Shown: positions 13,201-28,200 of the stretch, in pieces
Numbering within the stretch: position 1 is the first letter of the stretch
How the letters are laid out: each line of letters opens with the position of its first letter
Assembly: GCA_026261815.1 (NCBI GenBank)
Contig: JAMPIT010000437.1
Location: 930,001 to 994,000, forward strand
DNA length: 64,000 bases
Direction: 5' to 3'
Origin: Monarcha castaneiventris obscurior
Lineage: Eukaryota; Chordata; Aves; Passeriformes; Monarchidae
The notes under the pieces: model-generated
The model's input: the letters and a program-made list of their open reading frames with translations, nothing else
What the model was told of the DNA's origin: nothing
Databases searched by the model: none
Translations under genes and position numbers: made by a program

Positions 13201-16200
13201 CCTCCTCGAAGGTCTGCTTCACCCAGCTGCCAGCGTGTCAAGGACAGGCACCTCAGGTGATCTCCTCACGGAGAGGGGACGCAGGGCGGCTCAGGAAAGG
13301 ATCCTTTTTGCCCCTGCCCTTACTACAGCTCGGGCAAATGCTTAAAACCAGAACTTGGTTTACGGCAATTATTTACAGCTCAGTTCACACCAGCCCCTCT
13401 GCACTCCCATTTCTGCTGCTGGTTCCTCCCCTGAGAATGTGCTCTAAAGTGTCCAAATATTGCTGGGCTTACTATGGGATCTTCTTCCACCTCTCCCTTC
13501 ATTCTACCTGAACTTCACTTCCCAAGCAGCACCTTTCACCCTCTCCTTGCACAAACGTCCCTCAGCACCTCCCGCTAAGTTCTTGCAGTAGCTGGGAGGG
13601 GTACAGGGCCATTCTGTGTGCAGTCTCCCAGCTGCCACTCTGGATAAAACAGGACTTGCAGTGATGTTTCACCAGGAGAGAAGATGCAGCAGATAGGAGC
13701 AGCTCAGAAAAGTCACAGTTAAATATAGCAAGCTGAGGACATGTGCAACAGAGCACACAATACAACCCCAATGGACCTGTGCCTGTTGTGGATCAGAATC
13801 AAACACAGGAGATATGAATTAAAAATACCTGAAACATGTATAGTCTCCAGGAGTATTTACAAGTGACTGCTGGAGATTTCCATGATGCAGAAGAATAGAC
13901 AGGTTACAGTTTTAATTAAGATGGCCTTGGGTTTTGGGGTTTTTTTTGTTTAGGGAGAAGAGTGTTCTTTATGTATAACATTTTAGTCAGCTCTGTTGTG
14001 GAAAAAAAAAGGCACATGAAGAAAATATTCAGTGGACATGAGGTTCACTTTGGCTACTGGTCTACAACACACATTTAAGAGCTTTAAGGATTTGTGCTCC
14101 TGACAAACAACAGAGGCTGGGAAGGACACAGACATCTGACTTATGCACGAGAAACGGAGATGGCCAGGAGTTACTGAGATATTGAGATACCTAGAAATAA
14201 CTGGTTTGCCCCTTCAGAAAGGAATTAGTTAACAAAATGCAAGCCTACCCCTTGACTCCCGTGCAGTTTGATTCAGTCCCTAAGGCACAGCCCACGTTTT
14301 ATCACACATAAGTGTCTGTGTCAAACCCATTGCTCAGGTTTCCATCGCAACCAGTGGAAGGGTTTTGGTCACTCAACAGGAGGTGAAAGGACACCCTGTG
14401 CTGAAGTGGCTAAAAACCAAGGCAGGAATATGAAGCAGGATGAAGGCCTGGCTCTCCAAGGATACTGGTCGTGCGTCCTCTGGCGCTTGGCCAGCGAGTC
14501 CTCGTCGCTGATCCCGGCCATGAGGTACTTCAGCCCCGTGATCCAGGTGCGCGCCTCCTCCGGGTTGGACGTGATCAGGTCCAGGGTCTCCAGGTGGTTG
14601 CCATGGTAAATGGTGAAGCAGCAGCTGGGGTCGAAGCTCCCCTCGGCGTGGCGGTGGAAGATCTCCGACTGCCGGCCCTCGCTGACTTTGTAAATGGAGT
14701 CGATGACAACTGGGGGGAAAGGGAAACAAAAGGACACGCTGGGACAGCCAGCCAGCCTCTTCCTGCTTCTAGCAATTCTGAGTTATTCAGGCTCAGAGGC
14801 ATTAAACTTTATTAATGTTACATCTTCACATCCAAAAGGCCTGTTGGACTGAAGGTTTTCCTTGCCACGGCTGTGCCAAGTGCCAGCTGCCCCGGAGCCT
14901 CCGAGCGCTCCCTGGAGCATCAGGGGCTGAGGCTACAGAAAGGGAGCAGGAGAGACAGACACCAAGTGTCTCCCATCAGTCCATGAGCCCCTGCACAGCT
15001 CTGTAATTCACATTCTAATACTGAACCGCCCCAGAAATTAAAAGGAACATGAGGAATTTACTTTTTGCCTTTTCGCTCTTCCGGGAGGGCCTCCATCGGA
15101 TGCAGGTCCTGTGCTCGTCCAGGTAGAAGAGACGGACCAGCCCCTTGGTTCCACTCTTCAGCTTCACCATCTGCGTCCCAGACTGCATCACACTCATGCA
15201 TCTTTCAACTGTGAGGCAGAGCAGAATAAATTCAACTAAGCAGCCACCTCATCCACTAATGACATGACTAACAGGCTTCCAGCATCTGCCCGGCACACAA
15301 CAGTTCTGACTTGAACCTCGAATGACAGAAAGTGGGCAGTGCTGGGAGGCTATTCCTTCTTCACTGCCACCTTCTCCACACAGGAAAATGGAACAGATCA
15401 TCTGTCAGGACACCCTCACGACAAAGGAGGCAAAGAAAGCATTAACCTATGTTGAAGGAAAATATTTTCTGGTTGTTCCATGCTTATCTCATTTATGTTT
15501 TATTATATTACTACACACAGTTCTGTAATTTAAAAACCCTAGCACTCCATGTATTTGGACTGGTGAGATCCTCATTCAAACCCCACAGTCCTTCGGGCTC
15601 AGTAACCCTGGAGTTTGTCCCTCGTGCTGTGACACTGACAGAGCTGCTCACAGAATGACACAGACACACATTCACACCCTCTCCATGCTGCCACCGACCT
15701 TTGAACACACAGTGGGATGATTTCCTTTTATCCACCCATCCCATCCGGATGATAAGGCTTTCTCCCCTCTGTGTTTTCACTAAAATAAACCCATTTCTTC
15801 CATTTCATCTCACATCTTCCCTCCTGCAGCCTTCCAAACACAAGGATCAAGATAACATTTCCTCTTGATCTCAGTATATATCCATGCTCTTAAATTACCT
15901 TCTGGTTTTATCCATTCACAGCCTCTCCTCACTTGGTATCACTCCAAATTCACCTCCCTGGGTGATTTGTTTACACTCTGGCTGGCTCCCAAATAAACTC
16001 TCTGGGTCTGTCTTTCTCATCACCCTTCCTCTCTCCAGCACTTCTCTCTGCAGTGCTCCTCAGTGTCACGGCAAAGACTAACCCACGCTCCCAATCCTCT
16101 CTGCCAGAGCTGGGATTTATTTATTCTCCCAGCTCCCAACAGCTCTGACACACTCACAGGCAGTCAGAGCAGCACCTACACATGGGGCAAACCAGGGATG

Positions 16201-19200
16201 AACAGCCCTTGGCACTGGAATAATCTCCTCTGGCTCCCTCACACACGGGGAGCTGGCAAGGCAAACCCCACATGGAATAAACCCCATCAGAAGGAGCCTT
16301 TTCCCTGAGTTGCCTTTCTTGGAGGAAAAAGGGGACTGAGGTTGAGCTGAACAGAACCAAACTCTTCTGAAAGCATCACATGAGTGCAATAAATGTGTCC
16401 TTTAATATGTCCATAAACAATGGCACTCCCTGGATCAGCACACGCACTGAATGAAGGTGAGTTTGGAAGGACTTTAAGGTAAACCACCAATGTGACATAA
16501 ATCAAGCCAGAAGGAGATGTTAGACCATATCCACATGTTGGCTGGGGTAGCATTAACTGGGATCTACCTGAAGATGCACAAAGTACCAGGAAGACAAACC
16601 TTTACACCACGAGGGATGGAAAACTCAGAACCTGAGAGAAGAAAGATGAACTGAAGCAAAAATAGTCTCTAGAAGTCCCTATGTACATCTGTACAGGAAT
16701 GCCTTTTCTTGCCAAACCCAGCCTTTCCATGATCAGGTTTGCCTTGGGTTCCTACCAAAACAAACACAGCTTGTCCCAGCACAGAAATGAGGTCTTCCCT
16801 GTGTGTGTGGATACACAAACGTGCCCTGCTCCATCAGCCTGGCACACACACCACAAGCACCTTTTGATTTCACTAATAGAGAGATCACTTCCCGCAGGGC
16901 TTTAGCTCACTAAGAGGTTTAGCAACAAGCTACTCAACACAGAAAATCTGCTTCTTTGCACCTAAGGTTAGCAGTTACTGGTGAAAGTCTTACAAAAAGA
17001 ACTAATTCTCAAATAAGTCTCTCTATTAGCATCAGCTCAGCTGGCAGAGAAAAAATCCCAGCCTGGTTTCACTAAGATGCTGTTGAGGACAGCCAGCAAA
17101 AGGCAGAAGGGAGAAGACTGCATTTATTCAATGTAAGAAAAGCAGAGAATGGGCCACAGTCAGGTAATTGCAGCCAACAAAACTTGGGGGGGAAATAAAA
17201 AACGTAAAAATCAATCTCCTTCCATCTTCACCATTTCAACTGCGTAAACATTTCCACATCACATTTGTAATTGTTATCAGTGCAGTCACATTCATGCTGC
17301 AGGCAGACTTCAGTTGTAGGGAATAGATTTAAAACACTTTCCTTCACAAAGTGGAAGAAACCCAGTTCCTGCCCAATATCTCAACAGCCTCCACTTCCCA
17401 AACCCCATCTGCAGTAGGTCCAGTGCCCCAGCAAGCACCATCTTTGCTGCTTGCACTTTCCCAATTCCAAGGAAAAACCGTGGGTATTCAAATATTTAAA
17501 GAACAGTAAACGTGTAAGAGAGTTCATGGCATCATTCCTGCTATGTAGGTGTCAATAACAAGGGCTTCACGTTTGAGAAGGGACTGGGGTAATGGAAATG
17601 CCACAGCAATCATGGGCCCACTGGATTTCAGCTCTGCAAACCATTTACAAAACACCCCATCCTCCCCTTCAGGCTATTTATAAAATATAAGCACGCAAAT
17701 AAAAAAGGTCTTTTTCAAATCTATTCTCAGTATGCTAATGCCAGTCCCTTGCCAGACACCACACATTAGCATCTGAATCAGGGAAGGTATTGAGCAGTGC
17801 AGGGCAGAATAAAGCTCCAGAAGAGCAGTTCAGGAAGGAATTCACTAAGGAATAGGGAAGGTGGTTCCAGAAAAACATCTAATCCTGTAGATAAACCAGG
17901 AATACAGAGTAAATGAAGCAGCTCCTCAATGCAGACATAGATTAAAATTGGAGGAAGCAAGACATGATTCCCATTAAAAGATATTTTTTTAACAGAAGGA
18001 CTAGCCGTGCATTTTTTGCCCAAAGTCTGAAAATGAATTAAACTAGAACACGATGTACTTTATGTTATAAGTTCAAAGAAAATTAATCTGGAAGATTAAA
18101 TAAAAAATTATGTTTATGTAATGTATAAGGAAGGTGTCCCTGCCCACGGCAGGGGGTTGGAAATGGGTGGTCTTCAAGGTCCCTTCCAACCCAAACCATT
18201 CTATGATTCTATGATATTTAAAGCTTTAATTTAAAATTTAAAAACCCTGAATACTACAGTCACTTCTGTTTCCAGAGTTATGCAAACTTGACAGTCTAAA
18301 ATCATCCCAAGAGATATCCTGGAGTTTGATGGGATTTAATAATGAAAGACTAGTCTATGTTTTTTCCTCCCAAAATAACCCTTTAAAGCAATACAGACCT
18401 GAACTCAAACAGCACTTTTTAATCTTTCATTCAGCCATGAGAATCACTCCCAACAGCACAAACCTCTCCTTTGGGGAAGAGCTGCTCTGTACCCAAGGGT
18501 AAACCAGATACAAACCCATCTGTGCCAGCTCGACCTTCTCTGGAGTGGCCACGCTGCCCAGCACGTGGTAGACCTCTGAAGCCAGCAGGAGAGCCATGGA
18601 GCCCCCGGGAAGTCGGGAAGTGGCTGAGGTCCGGGATGCCGGGCAGCCGCTGCTGGTCCTGCCTGCCCACGCCGCTCCGGCTGCGGACTGACCCCGGGCT
18701 GCCGGGCGCTCTGAGCCGCAGCTCCGGCCGCTCCAGAAGCGCTAATCCCCCAAATCAGCCCGTGCTACCCTGCATCCCCTCGCCTCTAATCCATCCCTGG
18801 GCGCTCGGCTTTAATAACCCGCGAATGGCTCAGCATCAGCCCCGCCGAATCCCCGCAAAACCTCCCGGCTCCGAGCCGCGGCCGTTCCCTGCATCCCGAG
18901 AGCTGGGAATTCCTGCGATTTAATTCAATTCCCCGCAGCCACAGTGATGAGCACACACCTGCCTGCTCTTGTGCCTCACCACAGAGACTTCAGGGTGTGC
19001 AGGACCCTACAGCTGATACCAGAAGGAAATCATTTAGGGAATGAAGACATTACACTGAGCAGCATTTTCAGGCAAACAGAAAAGCATTTTGCCATACAGG
19101 GCCCATCCCAGCAGTGAAGCAAACACCCCCTCCCATAAAACATGTTCTCCAAGGTTAAATATATATCCTGACCATTTCTGCTACTGTATTTTGGGGTTTA

Positions 19201-22200
19201 GTTATTCAAGAAAACACTATTACCTAAGCATTAGCAGCAAAACTCTATTGCCAAGAGTCTACAGCAAAATCTTGATGGAACCCAGGTTTTTGGTGAATTT
19301 ATTTCCTTTTTTAGTGAGTTTCAGTTAAATTTCAGTTTTAAAACATTCTCTTTTTTCCCAGCACTGCCTTCAAAGAACCCTTTCTTGCAAAGAGATGTTA
19401 ACTATTTGAACACGTAAAAGCTCCAGGTCCCTGCACACACTTCACTTTGTGGCTACTGTGCACTAAGGCACATGCAGGGGCAAAGTCTCAGCTAAATAAA
19501 TTTGATGCTTGTCCTAAGTTTACTCCACAGGGGCATCAGCTCCCCCTGAGCACCATCTCACCCCATCTCCATCAGCCTCTGAGAGGCAGCACAACAAAGT
19601 TGCTGGAGCAGGTACATCAGGCTTTAAGCAATTATTTTATTTATTAGTTATTCCTTCCTCATTTGAGGACAGCCAGTAAAAGCTATTTTTGCAAGGGGCA
19701 GAGTGTGTGACATGTACATGCAAACAGTTCAGGTGTGCACAGCAAACCCTTAGTAAATTAATAGAATTAGCCTTAACAAACCAAATACAGCACAATGTGA
19801 ATATATTTAATAGTTTTAGGAACAGTGTCCTGCAACTGAGCATTAATGTTTTGCCACTGTTGTGAGACAGATCATTTTTCTTTAAAATCAAAGATTGAAA
19901 CAAATTTCTTATTGCTGTCCACAAACAGTTCTTTTGTTTTCCTGTTATACTACTGCATGTTAAGAAATTAATATTTCAAAGTGCAACCAAATGACAAAAG
20001 GTCTGGTCTTGTCTTGGTTTTATGGACTTACAGCCATCTGACAAAACAAAAAGATTAAATAAGGTATAAAGAGCATTACCAAACACTGAGAACTATAATT
20101 ATGAAAGAGGATATAAACGGGGCTTCTAAATGATAGGCACAACTGCATTAAGCCAACATTAAGCTTGAAGAGATAAAGGAACCCATAAAATGCAGGAGTT
20201 ACTTTTATAACTGCAGCAACAGCTCTTCTGCCCTGCATGCAGTATGTTGGGGTTTACTGCGTATTTTGTGAAGGGTTGTCAAGCTCTGGCACAGCTGCCC
20301 AGGGCAGTGGTGGGGTCACTGTTCCTGGAAGTGTTTGAAAAACGTGTGGATGTGGCTGTTGAGGAAAAAGTTTAGCGGTGAACACTGTGGTGGTGCTGGG
20401 CTGATGGTTGGACTTCATGATCTGAAAGGTCCTTTCCAAACAAGCCCCCACCCCTGCAGCAGGCACCAGCACACAACTGAACTGTCCTGATCCCAGTAGC
20501 AGAGATAGTCTGCATCCAACCAAACCCCAAAGCTAACCCCAGAGCCCCACAAAGCTCTCAGCCGTCTGCACTCTCCTCATCCCCCTGTTCTGCATCATTT
20601 ACTCATCCTGAGCACTAGGTTTGCCCTTCCAGTAATGCCATTTAAAGCCATTTTCTCCCCAGGTCCACCCCCAGAGAGCACATTTTATCTAAATCCCACA
20701 GAACAGCACTAATATCCAGCACACCACTAATGTCATCAGGGTGCTGATTGTTGGGATGTTACATAACAACCAAAAAGCCCGGGGGCAGAGAGGGCAGATG
20801 CAGGTCTGGGGCAATCCACGGCCCCAGGCAGGGTTGGTTTAAATAGCCACAGCTCTCATTTTATGCCAGATTTTAATTTGCTTCGCAGCAGCTCCTCCAG
20901 CCTCACGGAATTTCACATTAAGCTTCTTACAGTGGATTTAATGGTAATCTCTGGGAAGTCCATGGACATGAGATGGACAATCTCTCACACTTCTGCAAAT
21001 CTCAAGAAACCCTCGAAGAAGTCACACAGCACCAGCAGAGACACCAGAGGTTGAAAGGGGCACATCTCAGCCCTGGAGATGCAGAGCATCAAAACAAGGA
21101 ACCAAACACAAGTTGAGACTACTCAAAACAGCTGTGAATGGTGTCTAACCAAAGGAAATCCCTGACTCTGGGAAGCAGCTCATGCTTGTAAAGTCACTAA
21201 ATAATATGCAAACAAAAAGGGGGTGAAGCTTAAGAACAAAACCATACACTACCCAGAATGGAGAAACAACCCCCAGCACAACCAAAACCTATCAGCATGT
21301 TTCAGCTCTCTGTAGACCTGGTAACTGTCTGGCAGCACCTTTTTTTCTTTCAAAAAAATCCAAAACAAAACCAAAAACTTGGGAGCAGCAGCTCGTAGAA
21401 GTCATGTCTGAGTAACACACATTTCACAGTAACTGCTCTTTCAGCCTCCCCTATTGACACTGCGGCTCAGTGCTTCCAGGATGACCAATAACTCATCTTA
21501 TTTTCGCATTGCAAGTGAAAGGTTTCTGCTCTTCACCTTCTCAAGCTGATCCTTGACAACCCTTAGTTATTCTTGTCGTGGGAGAGCCCAGAGTCCCTTC
21601 CCAGACTGAGGCCCCCTCCTCTTTTGCTCTTACAGATCAGATAGGAACCAGAAGCATCCAAACAAAAACTTGGCACTACAGTATAATCCCAAAAGAGCCT
21701 GAATGATCCTTAATCACAAGCTTTTTTCCCTCATTGAGGCTCCATAGAGCACTGTGCAATGCAGAAATGTCCTGCCAGGACAGTGCCCCTTTTACAGAGG
21801 CTGTGCTCCCCTGTTGGAGACCATAAATAATGCATGCTTTCCACCCCTGCCTAAGGACCCCTCCTTCTGCCAGCTCAGCAAAGTTCCACTTATTATCTTC
21901 AAGCAATTAGCCCAGGTTTCATCCTTTCTTCAGAACCAACTCCACCAGAGCTGTCCATTGTGTGAGCCCTGGTGCCACTGCAACACAGCATCGCTGAGGA
22001 CTGTAAGTTTTACATTAGGACTATGGAATTAGTCCTTTGTCAACACTGAAAAGCACAATCATTTAAGCACAGACATGGCAAACTGCCAAAGCACATTGTC
22101 ACATCAATGGGGTGAACAAGGAGCACAGATTTATTAAGCAAACACAGTTAAGTTTGCACATCCTAATCCTCTTTCTTTCTCGAGGATCCCTCAGCAGGGA

Positions 22201-25200
22201 GGGCACAGCAGTTGGTTATGACACTACAGAGCATGTGGAAAAAGCAGGAGGTGGAAGAAAAGGAGGAGGAGAGTTTCCACTGCCCCTGCCAAGGGGAGGA
22301 TGGGCACACAGGTGTGGAGTGTCACTGTGCCAGGTCGGGGTGGCTTTCAGGAGAAGCAGCACCCTCCCCCTGTGTGACCACGACATGGAGCACCAGGCAC
22401 CATCCCGAGGGTCTCCTCGGGGGCTCCCCCAGCCAGGCAAGCTCTGCTCGGGAGGGCAACCCCTCCTCACTGCAGCTGAGCCACCTCTGCAGTGCCGAGA
22501 CAGGGGCTCCTCCTTTGAGGCCTCACAACTGGCAGAGCAGGCTGAAAGGCATCCCAGGAGCCATTGCCTCTGGATGCAGAGGTGGAGAACGGTAAGACAA
22601 CAGTAAGCCACGAGCTCTTTCTCTGCCAGAATACCATATCTGCCCTCTAAAAAAATCAATAAGTACATAAATAAGGATCATAAACCTGTGAACCAGACGT
22701 TGTTCTCAGCCTGCCTGTGTTGTATGATACAGGAAATACAATTCCCACCACAACATACCGAGCTAGGGCAGACCCCCTCATTCACCACACCCCCCTTTAT
22801 ATGTCACACCTCCCAGTTCACCAATTTAACAAAAGATAGGCAAAAACCCCCACCACCAAAAGACCCTTCCTAAAGCTTGCCCCTGTGCCCACACAGAGAC
22901 GTGCAGAGGATGAACTGCCCCAGCCTCAGTGCAAACAGTCAATTCTGATGTCTGCAAATCTATCAGCAAACAGCCACGTGTGACAGCAGCCTCGGCCCCT
23001 GTCCAGCACCACAACCTGCGGAGGGGAGCAAACGACAGGGCAGCAGAGCAGCTGGAACAGGGAGCCAGCCCCCAGGGCCTGGAGCCAGGCTGGAGGGAGC
23101 ACTGCTTCCCTCCAGGCTACCAAACAAAGCCACAGCTGGGGCTGGGCTAGAAAGTAGGAAGAGGGGGGAAAAAAGCAGAGTAGAACGGAAGGTGAAGTTA
23201 ATTAACCTTTAAAAGTAATGAATGGAGACTGCAGTGCAACAGATGATATGAACTAATTTATTCACACTCCTCAGAAATAGTCGTTTTCTAAAGAAACATA
23301 TTTATCTATTCTATTTTAAATTACCTCGGTGCAAGTCACCGACAGTGAGTCATCATCTGTGGGCAAACAATGAACTGACAGTCTCAAACACCGAAGTGAT
23401 TTTATTACTGAAAATGATGCTGTTTCGTGCATCTGAGTTTCAGGCTGATCAATGTTTCTTTGGTAACACAGGAACACCTCTGAGCCCGTTCTCTGCTGTG
23501 CTGGTGTCGATAACCTGCCACAGCACAGGCTCGAGCTCCCTGCCCCACAGCCAGGTTTGCTGGCACTCCCAGGGAAAAGCCAGCCTGGGGCTCCTCACAA
23601 GTCCCACTTCAGTCATGCAAGGAGCACACGGAGCAGCACGTGCTCCCCCGAGGCACGAGCTTCTGAAGGAAAGAGGAAAAACCAGCACACACATCTCCTG
23701 CAGCAAGCTCAGTGCTGGACAGAGCTGGGAAGGTTTCTTTCAGCACGTTCTGGTCACCAGCCCCTGGTGTCCCCGAGCTGCTGTGTGCCACCACAGTGCC
23801 AGCTCTGACCCCAGCATGGACTGGGCCAGCTCAGTCTCCAGCAAAGCACTGAAGGAGTTACCTCAACAGTTCTAATCTATGTCCCAGAGCTTTGGAAAGA
23901 CAACAGTTCTTCACCAAGCAGCAACAACACTTCCCCTTCACACCGTGGCAGTGTTCTGGAGATTTATTGAAAAAAAAGTAGATTTCATTCATAAGCACCA
24001 AAAACCACAAACACTAAGTAGTTAGCAAGCACATAACCTAGTTACTACCTGGCCAGCCACATCCTCTGCAGAACTGATCAGATACTGCCCCTGGAGCCAT
24101 CAGCATCCAGCTCCAACACCCTCCGAACCCTCGGCAGGGCCATGGCAGGGACATTTTGTGGTGCCCCACCTTGACACTCCAGTCAGGTGGCACTCAGGGC
24201 AACTCTGGGCAACCTCTTCAGGACATGCCAAACCACCTCGAGGCTTTCAACCTGCCAAAGCTGCCATGTGCATGTGCTAACTTACTGTGAGTGCATTTAT
24301 TGCCGAGACAGATTTAAGCTGTTACTGGGATGAACCCTGCGGATGACCAAGTTCTTCCCAGAAGAAGATTGATGCCTTCCATATCCACTCACACCAGTCT
24401 GCTGTTCCAGGCTAATTCCTTTATGTATCAGTATTCCAGAGTCTACACTCAGTGCCTGTTTTACAGGTGCTTGGACAGGTGCAGGCACAGGAGTCCCAAA
24501 GCAGCACTAATAAGGGCATTAAAGAAGCCACTGCCACAGTCCCTGGGTGAGGGAATGAGCCCTGATGGAGCTGATGGCTGTTCCTCAGCCCGGCCATGCC
24601 AGCTGCATCCCTGGTGTTCTGAGAAAACCAAGCACCACGACCCACAGCCAAAGGCCCAGCCCCAAGGGAGGTGTGTGCCCCATGTCCCAGCGCTGATCCC
24701 GCTCCCAGCTCCAGCGTTTCCCACCCTCAGTGGCCAGAGCCACCCAGGAACTCACGGCCAAGCCGCTGGAGCTGCTGCTTCCCGCGGGCGCCCGTCGGAG
24801 CCGGGGCTGGGAATCCCTTTCTCCGGGGTTATCCCACAGGCACCTTTGGCACACCAGCCATGCAGGGGGATCCATGTCCCAGCCAGCCTGGAAAACGGGG
24901 CTCACACGCCCTGCCTGCTCCCACCATCCCGTTTGGGAACACACCCCTGGTACAGAGCCACGGCGAGGGCTGCGCCTGCCCCGGGTCACCCCGGAGCCCA
25001 GCCATGACCCCACCTCCCAGCAGCCAAACCTCGGTGCCAGAGACACCCCGGGACACCCCCTCACTGCTCTGCAGCCCTCGCTGGCCTCCCCACACAGAGA
25101 TGGCACTGCCACAACCAAGGATGACCAGCTGGAATCTGCCCTTGCTGTTACATCTGGCTAAGGGAGGGACTGCAGCACGACCTCAAGCAGAATTCCACCC

Positions 25201-28200
25201 TCGGCCGAGTTCTCCATTGTGGAATGTGCTTATCTACACACACTGCCACGAGATTCAAAACTTGAACCTGATGCTTTCCTTGCAGGCCTGTTCCCAAGCC
25301 CTCCAGGAGAGCTGGCTGCTATGAATTATTAAATGGGGCCGTATCCATTACCTCCTACACCTCAGAAGGCAGATGGAGAAACACCTGCCCTCCTTTAGCC
25401 ACGGCCACCAAAGCTCCATGGAGAGCTCTGGGTACCCAACACCTGCGAGAGCCTTTGGCACTGCAGCTCAGCAGCTCCAGCACAGGCAGCCCTCCCTGCA
25501 GGACATCCACAAATAACTCACTTCTGCCTAAAATTGGCTCTTTTTCTTGTACAATAGCTTTGTCTATTCCCAGTAACTTTCACTAGATAAAAAATATCCA
25601 ATAAAATCAACCATGACAGATACAAAGAATAAAAAGCATATCAACCCCCAACACTGCCCTGAAATTTTTTAACATCTTATAATGGGCAAGATGATATTTC
25701 AAAGTATGATCCATGACTTTTGGTGCCTTTATTTTAGATTAGTTTGTTTGATTTTAAATTACATATAATCTTGTCACAAAAATGTCTTCTGAACTACCCA
25801 ATTCTGACAAAAATCTCTTTGCTAAATGTATTTTCTAAGTGTTTTCTTTAAAAGAACATAATCCAACATCCTTAAGGATAAGCAAAATACAAAAATTAAC
25901 TTTAATCTACCATGATTTCTCCTTCTCTCTACAGCATTTACTCTCCATCCACTTAGAGGCTTAAGCTAATTGCCACTTTCCATTCAGCACTGACTTAAAG
26001 TGAACAAAATTAGACATTATAAACTGAAGAAAGTTATTCAAGATGTCTTCCCTTTTTGTACCATCTCCTGCAATCCTTGAAAAGACATCTTTTATCCAAT
26101 GTTTTCATTCAAATTTTACACACCACTTGAAAATGTGTTATACTATTTATAAGTGCTACTAGAAAAAAATCAACAAACTCCTCTCCACTGAAAGCCACAG
26201 CAAAATTCCCAACAGATGAAAAGGTCAAGAATGTTTTTATTCAAAGCAAACACATTTGTAACAATTTAAGCTAACACAGAAGCGCAGTTTGTCCTCATCA
26301 TAAGAGCAATATCTCAAATACGAGATACATGTTTTCATGGAGAAATGTACTTTCAAGTCAATACAAACCCACCAGGCTTTCTTGTTAAACACTCAGGAAT
26401 AGATACACATTTGTTATACCAACAACGTCCACACAAACACTGTATACAACTTACCAATCACGAGGGTTAAGTTACCTGATTTTTCTATAAGCATTTTCAG
26501 AAATGTTATGAGCTCGTCCTATGGCAATTCCAAACTCAAACATCCTTACCTTTTTCTGGACTCAGATTTTTATATACTTCCAGGTCTGCCATTAAATTTG
26601 TAACTCATGCATTATTGGCGAGCAGAATGGAAATTCTCCCTTCGGGAAAGGCTCAGTTTCATCTTCACATCTTCAGAGCCAACACATTTGGAAAGCAATC
26701 CTTGGGAGTACAGCCGAGCACCGCTCCTCAGGACGAGCGAGGAAACCTCGGTGAGCCATAGCGCAGATCCAGAGGCGAGAGCAGGTAACTTCGCTCACGC
26801 CCGAGCAGCGCAGGCTGGGAGGGAGCCGGCAGCATCTGCTGGGGCTGCAGCTGCGGAGCGGCGCTGCTCCCGCGTCCCCGGGCACCGCAAGCGCTCCGGC
26901 ACCGTGAACGCTCCGGCACCGTGAACGCTCCGGGCACCGCGAATCCTCCGGCACCGCAAACGCTCCGGCACCGCAAACGCTCCGGGCACCGTGAACGCTC
27001 CGGGCACCGCAAGCGCTCCGGCACCGCGAACGCTCCGGGCACCGCAAGCGCTCCGGGCACCGCAAGCGCTCCGGCACCGCGAACGCTCCGGGCACCGCAA
27101 GCCCTCCGGGCACCGCAAGCGCTCCGGGCACCGCAAGCCCTCCGGGCACTGCGAACGCTCCGGGCACCGCGAACGCTCCGGCACCGCAAACGCTCCGGCA
27201 CCGCAAGGGCTCCGGGCACCGTGAACGCTCCGGGCACCGCAAGCGCTCCGGCACCGCGAACGCTCCGGGCACCGCGAGCCCTCCGGGCACCGCAAGCGCT
27301 CCGGGCACCGCAAGCCCTCCGGGCACTGCGAACGCTCCGGGCACCGCGAACGCTCCGGGCACCGCGAACGCTCCGGCACCGAGCGTGCCCAGCGCCGGGA
27401 AGCGCCGCTCGGCCCCGGCAGGCGCAGGGAAATCCCGCGGGCAGCGGGGCGGCTGGGCGGGCAGGGATTACCACGCTCCGGCTAAGGAGCGGCAGAGTGA
27501 CGCAGGCTGGATGCGGGAGGGGAAATCCAGCCCCGGTCCGGAGTAACCCCCGCATCTGCAGCCAGGGGTTCTGCGAGCGGGAGGGGAGAATCCCCGCGCC
27601 TTTGCCCTGGGTCTGTGCCCAGTGGGATGGGAGACAAGATCCAAGTGGAGCTGACATGTTTTACTTCCTGAGAAATCATTATTTCTCCGCTGTTGCTAAC
27701 ACGGAGAGCCTTCCCACAGCCCCCACAACGAGCTCAGCACACGGCAGGGTATCCACGGACCATGTCCAGCACCCTGGAATGTGAAACAAGGCCCCAGACC
27801 CACGGCAGGATCTCCCGGCTGCTCCCAGCTGTGGTTCTAGTGGCACTCTCAGGCTGGGATGGCAGGAGAGGGAACAAGTCCCACTCTGAGAAGGGGAGTG
27901 TCACCCATTCCCAGCCAGAACAAGGGAAACGGGGCGGCCACGGCCTGACCCCAGCTCTGGTTCCCACCTCAGCTCACCACATTCATGGCTGAAATCACCA
28001 CTCTGAAGCCTCTAGACAGTTACCAACGCGTGTACATTGAAATGACCCGATGTGCTATAGCTGCAGGTCAACAACAAAAAATAAACTGTCACTGCTGTAG
28101 AGTTTAATTATTGATATATCAGATCACACCTGATAAAGTGTTAAATGCAAATTACTCACACTCCTACCATTCTGTTAATTATAAGACGAGCTATACACAA

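Noticed and set aside
18540..18597. Resemblance of EVY...TPEKVE in the 56-codon frame to the mammalian PLCH1 N-terminus ([12 protein letters not shown])
   Set aside because: In mammals VE comes from the next exon, here it is read through. No GT donor gives the required phase-1 junction after PEK, so the match is probably chance.
24330..25324. 225- and 217-codon plus-strand frames
   Set aside because: Moderately GC-rich intron with equally long frames on the other strand; composition is Pro/Ser/Ala-rich with no motif or splice context.
26673..27784. Long open frames on both strands (up to 309 and 287 codons)
   Set aside because: They run through the 17/18-base minisatellite, which lacks stop codons in several frames; translations are just the repeat ([10 protein letters not shown] and similar) with no recognisable domain.
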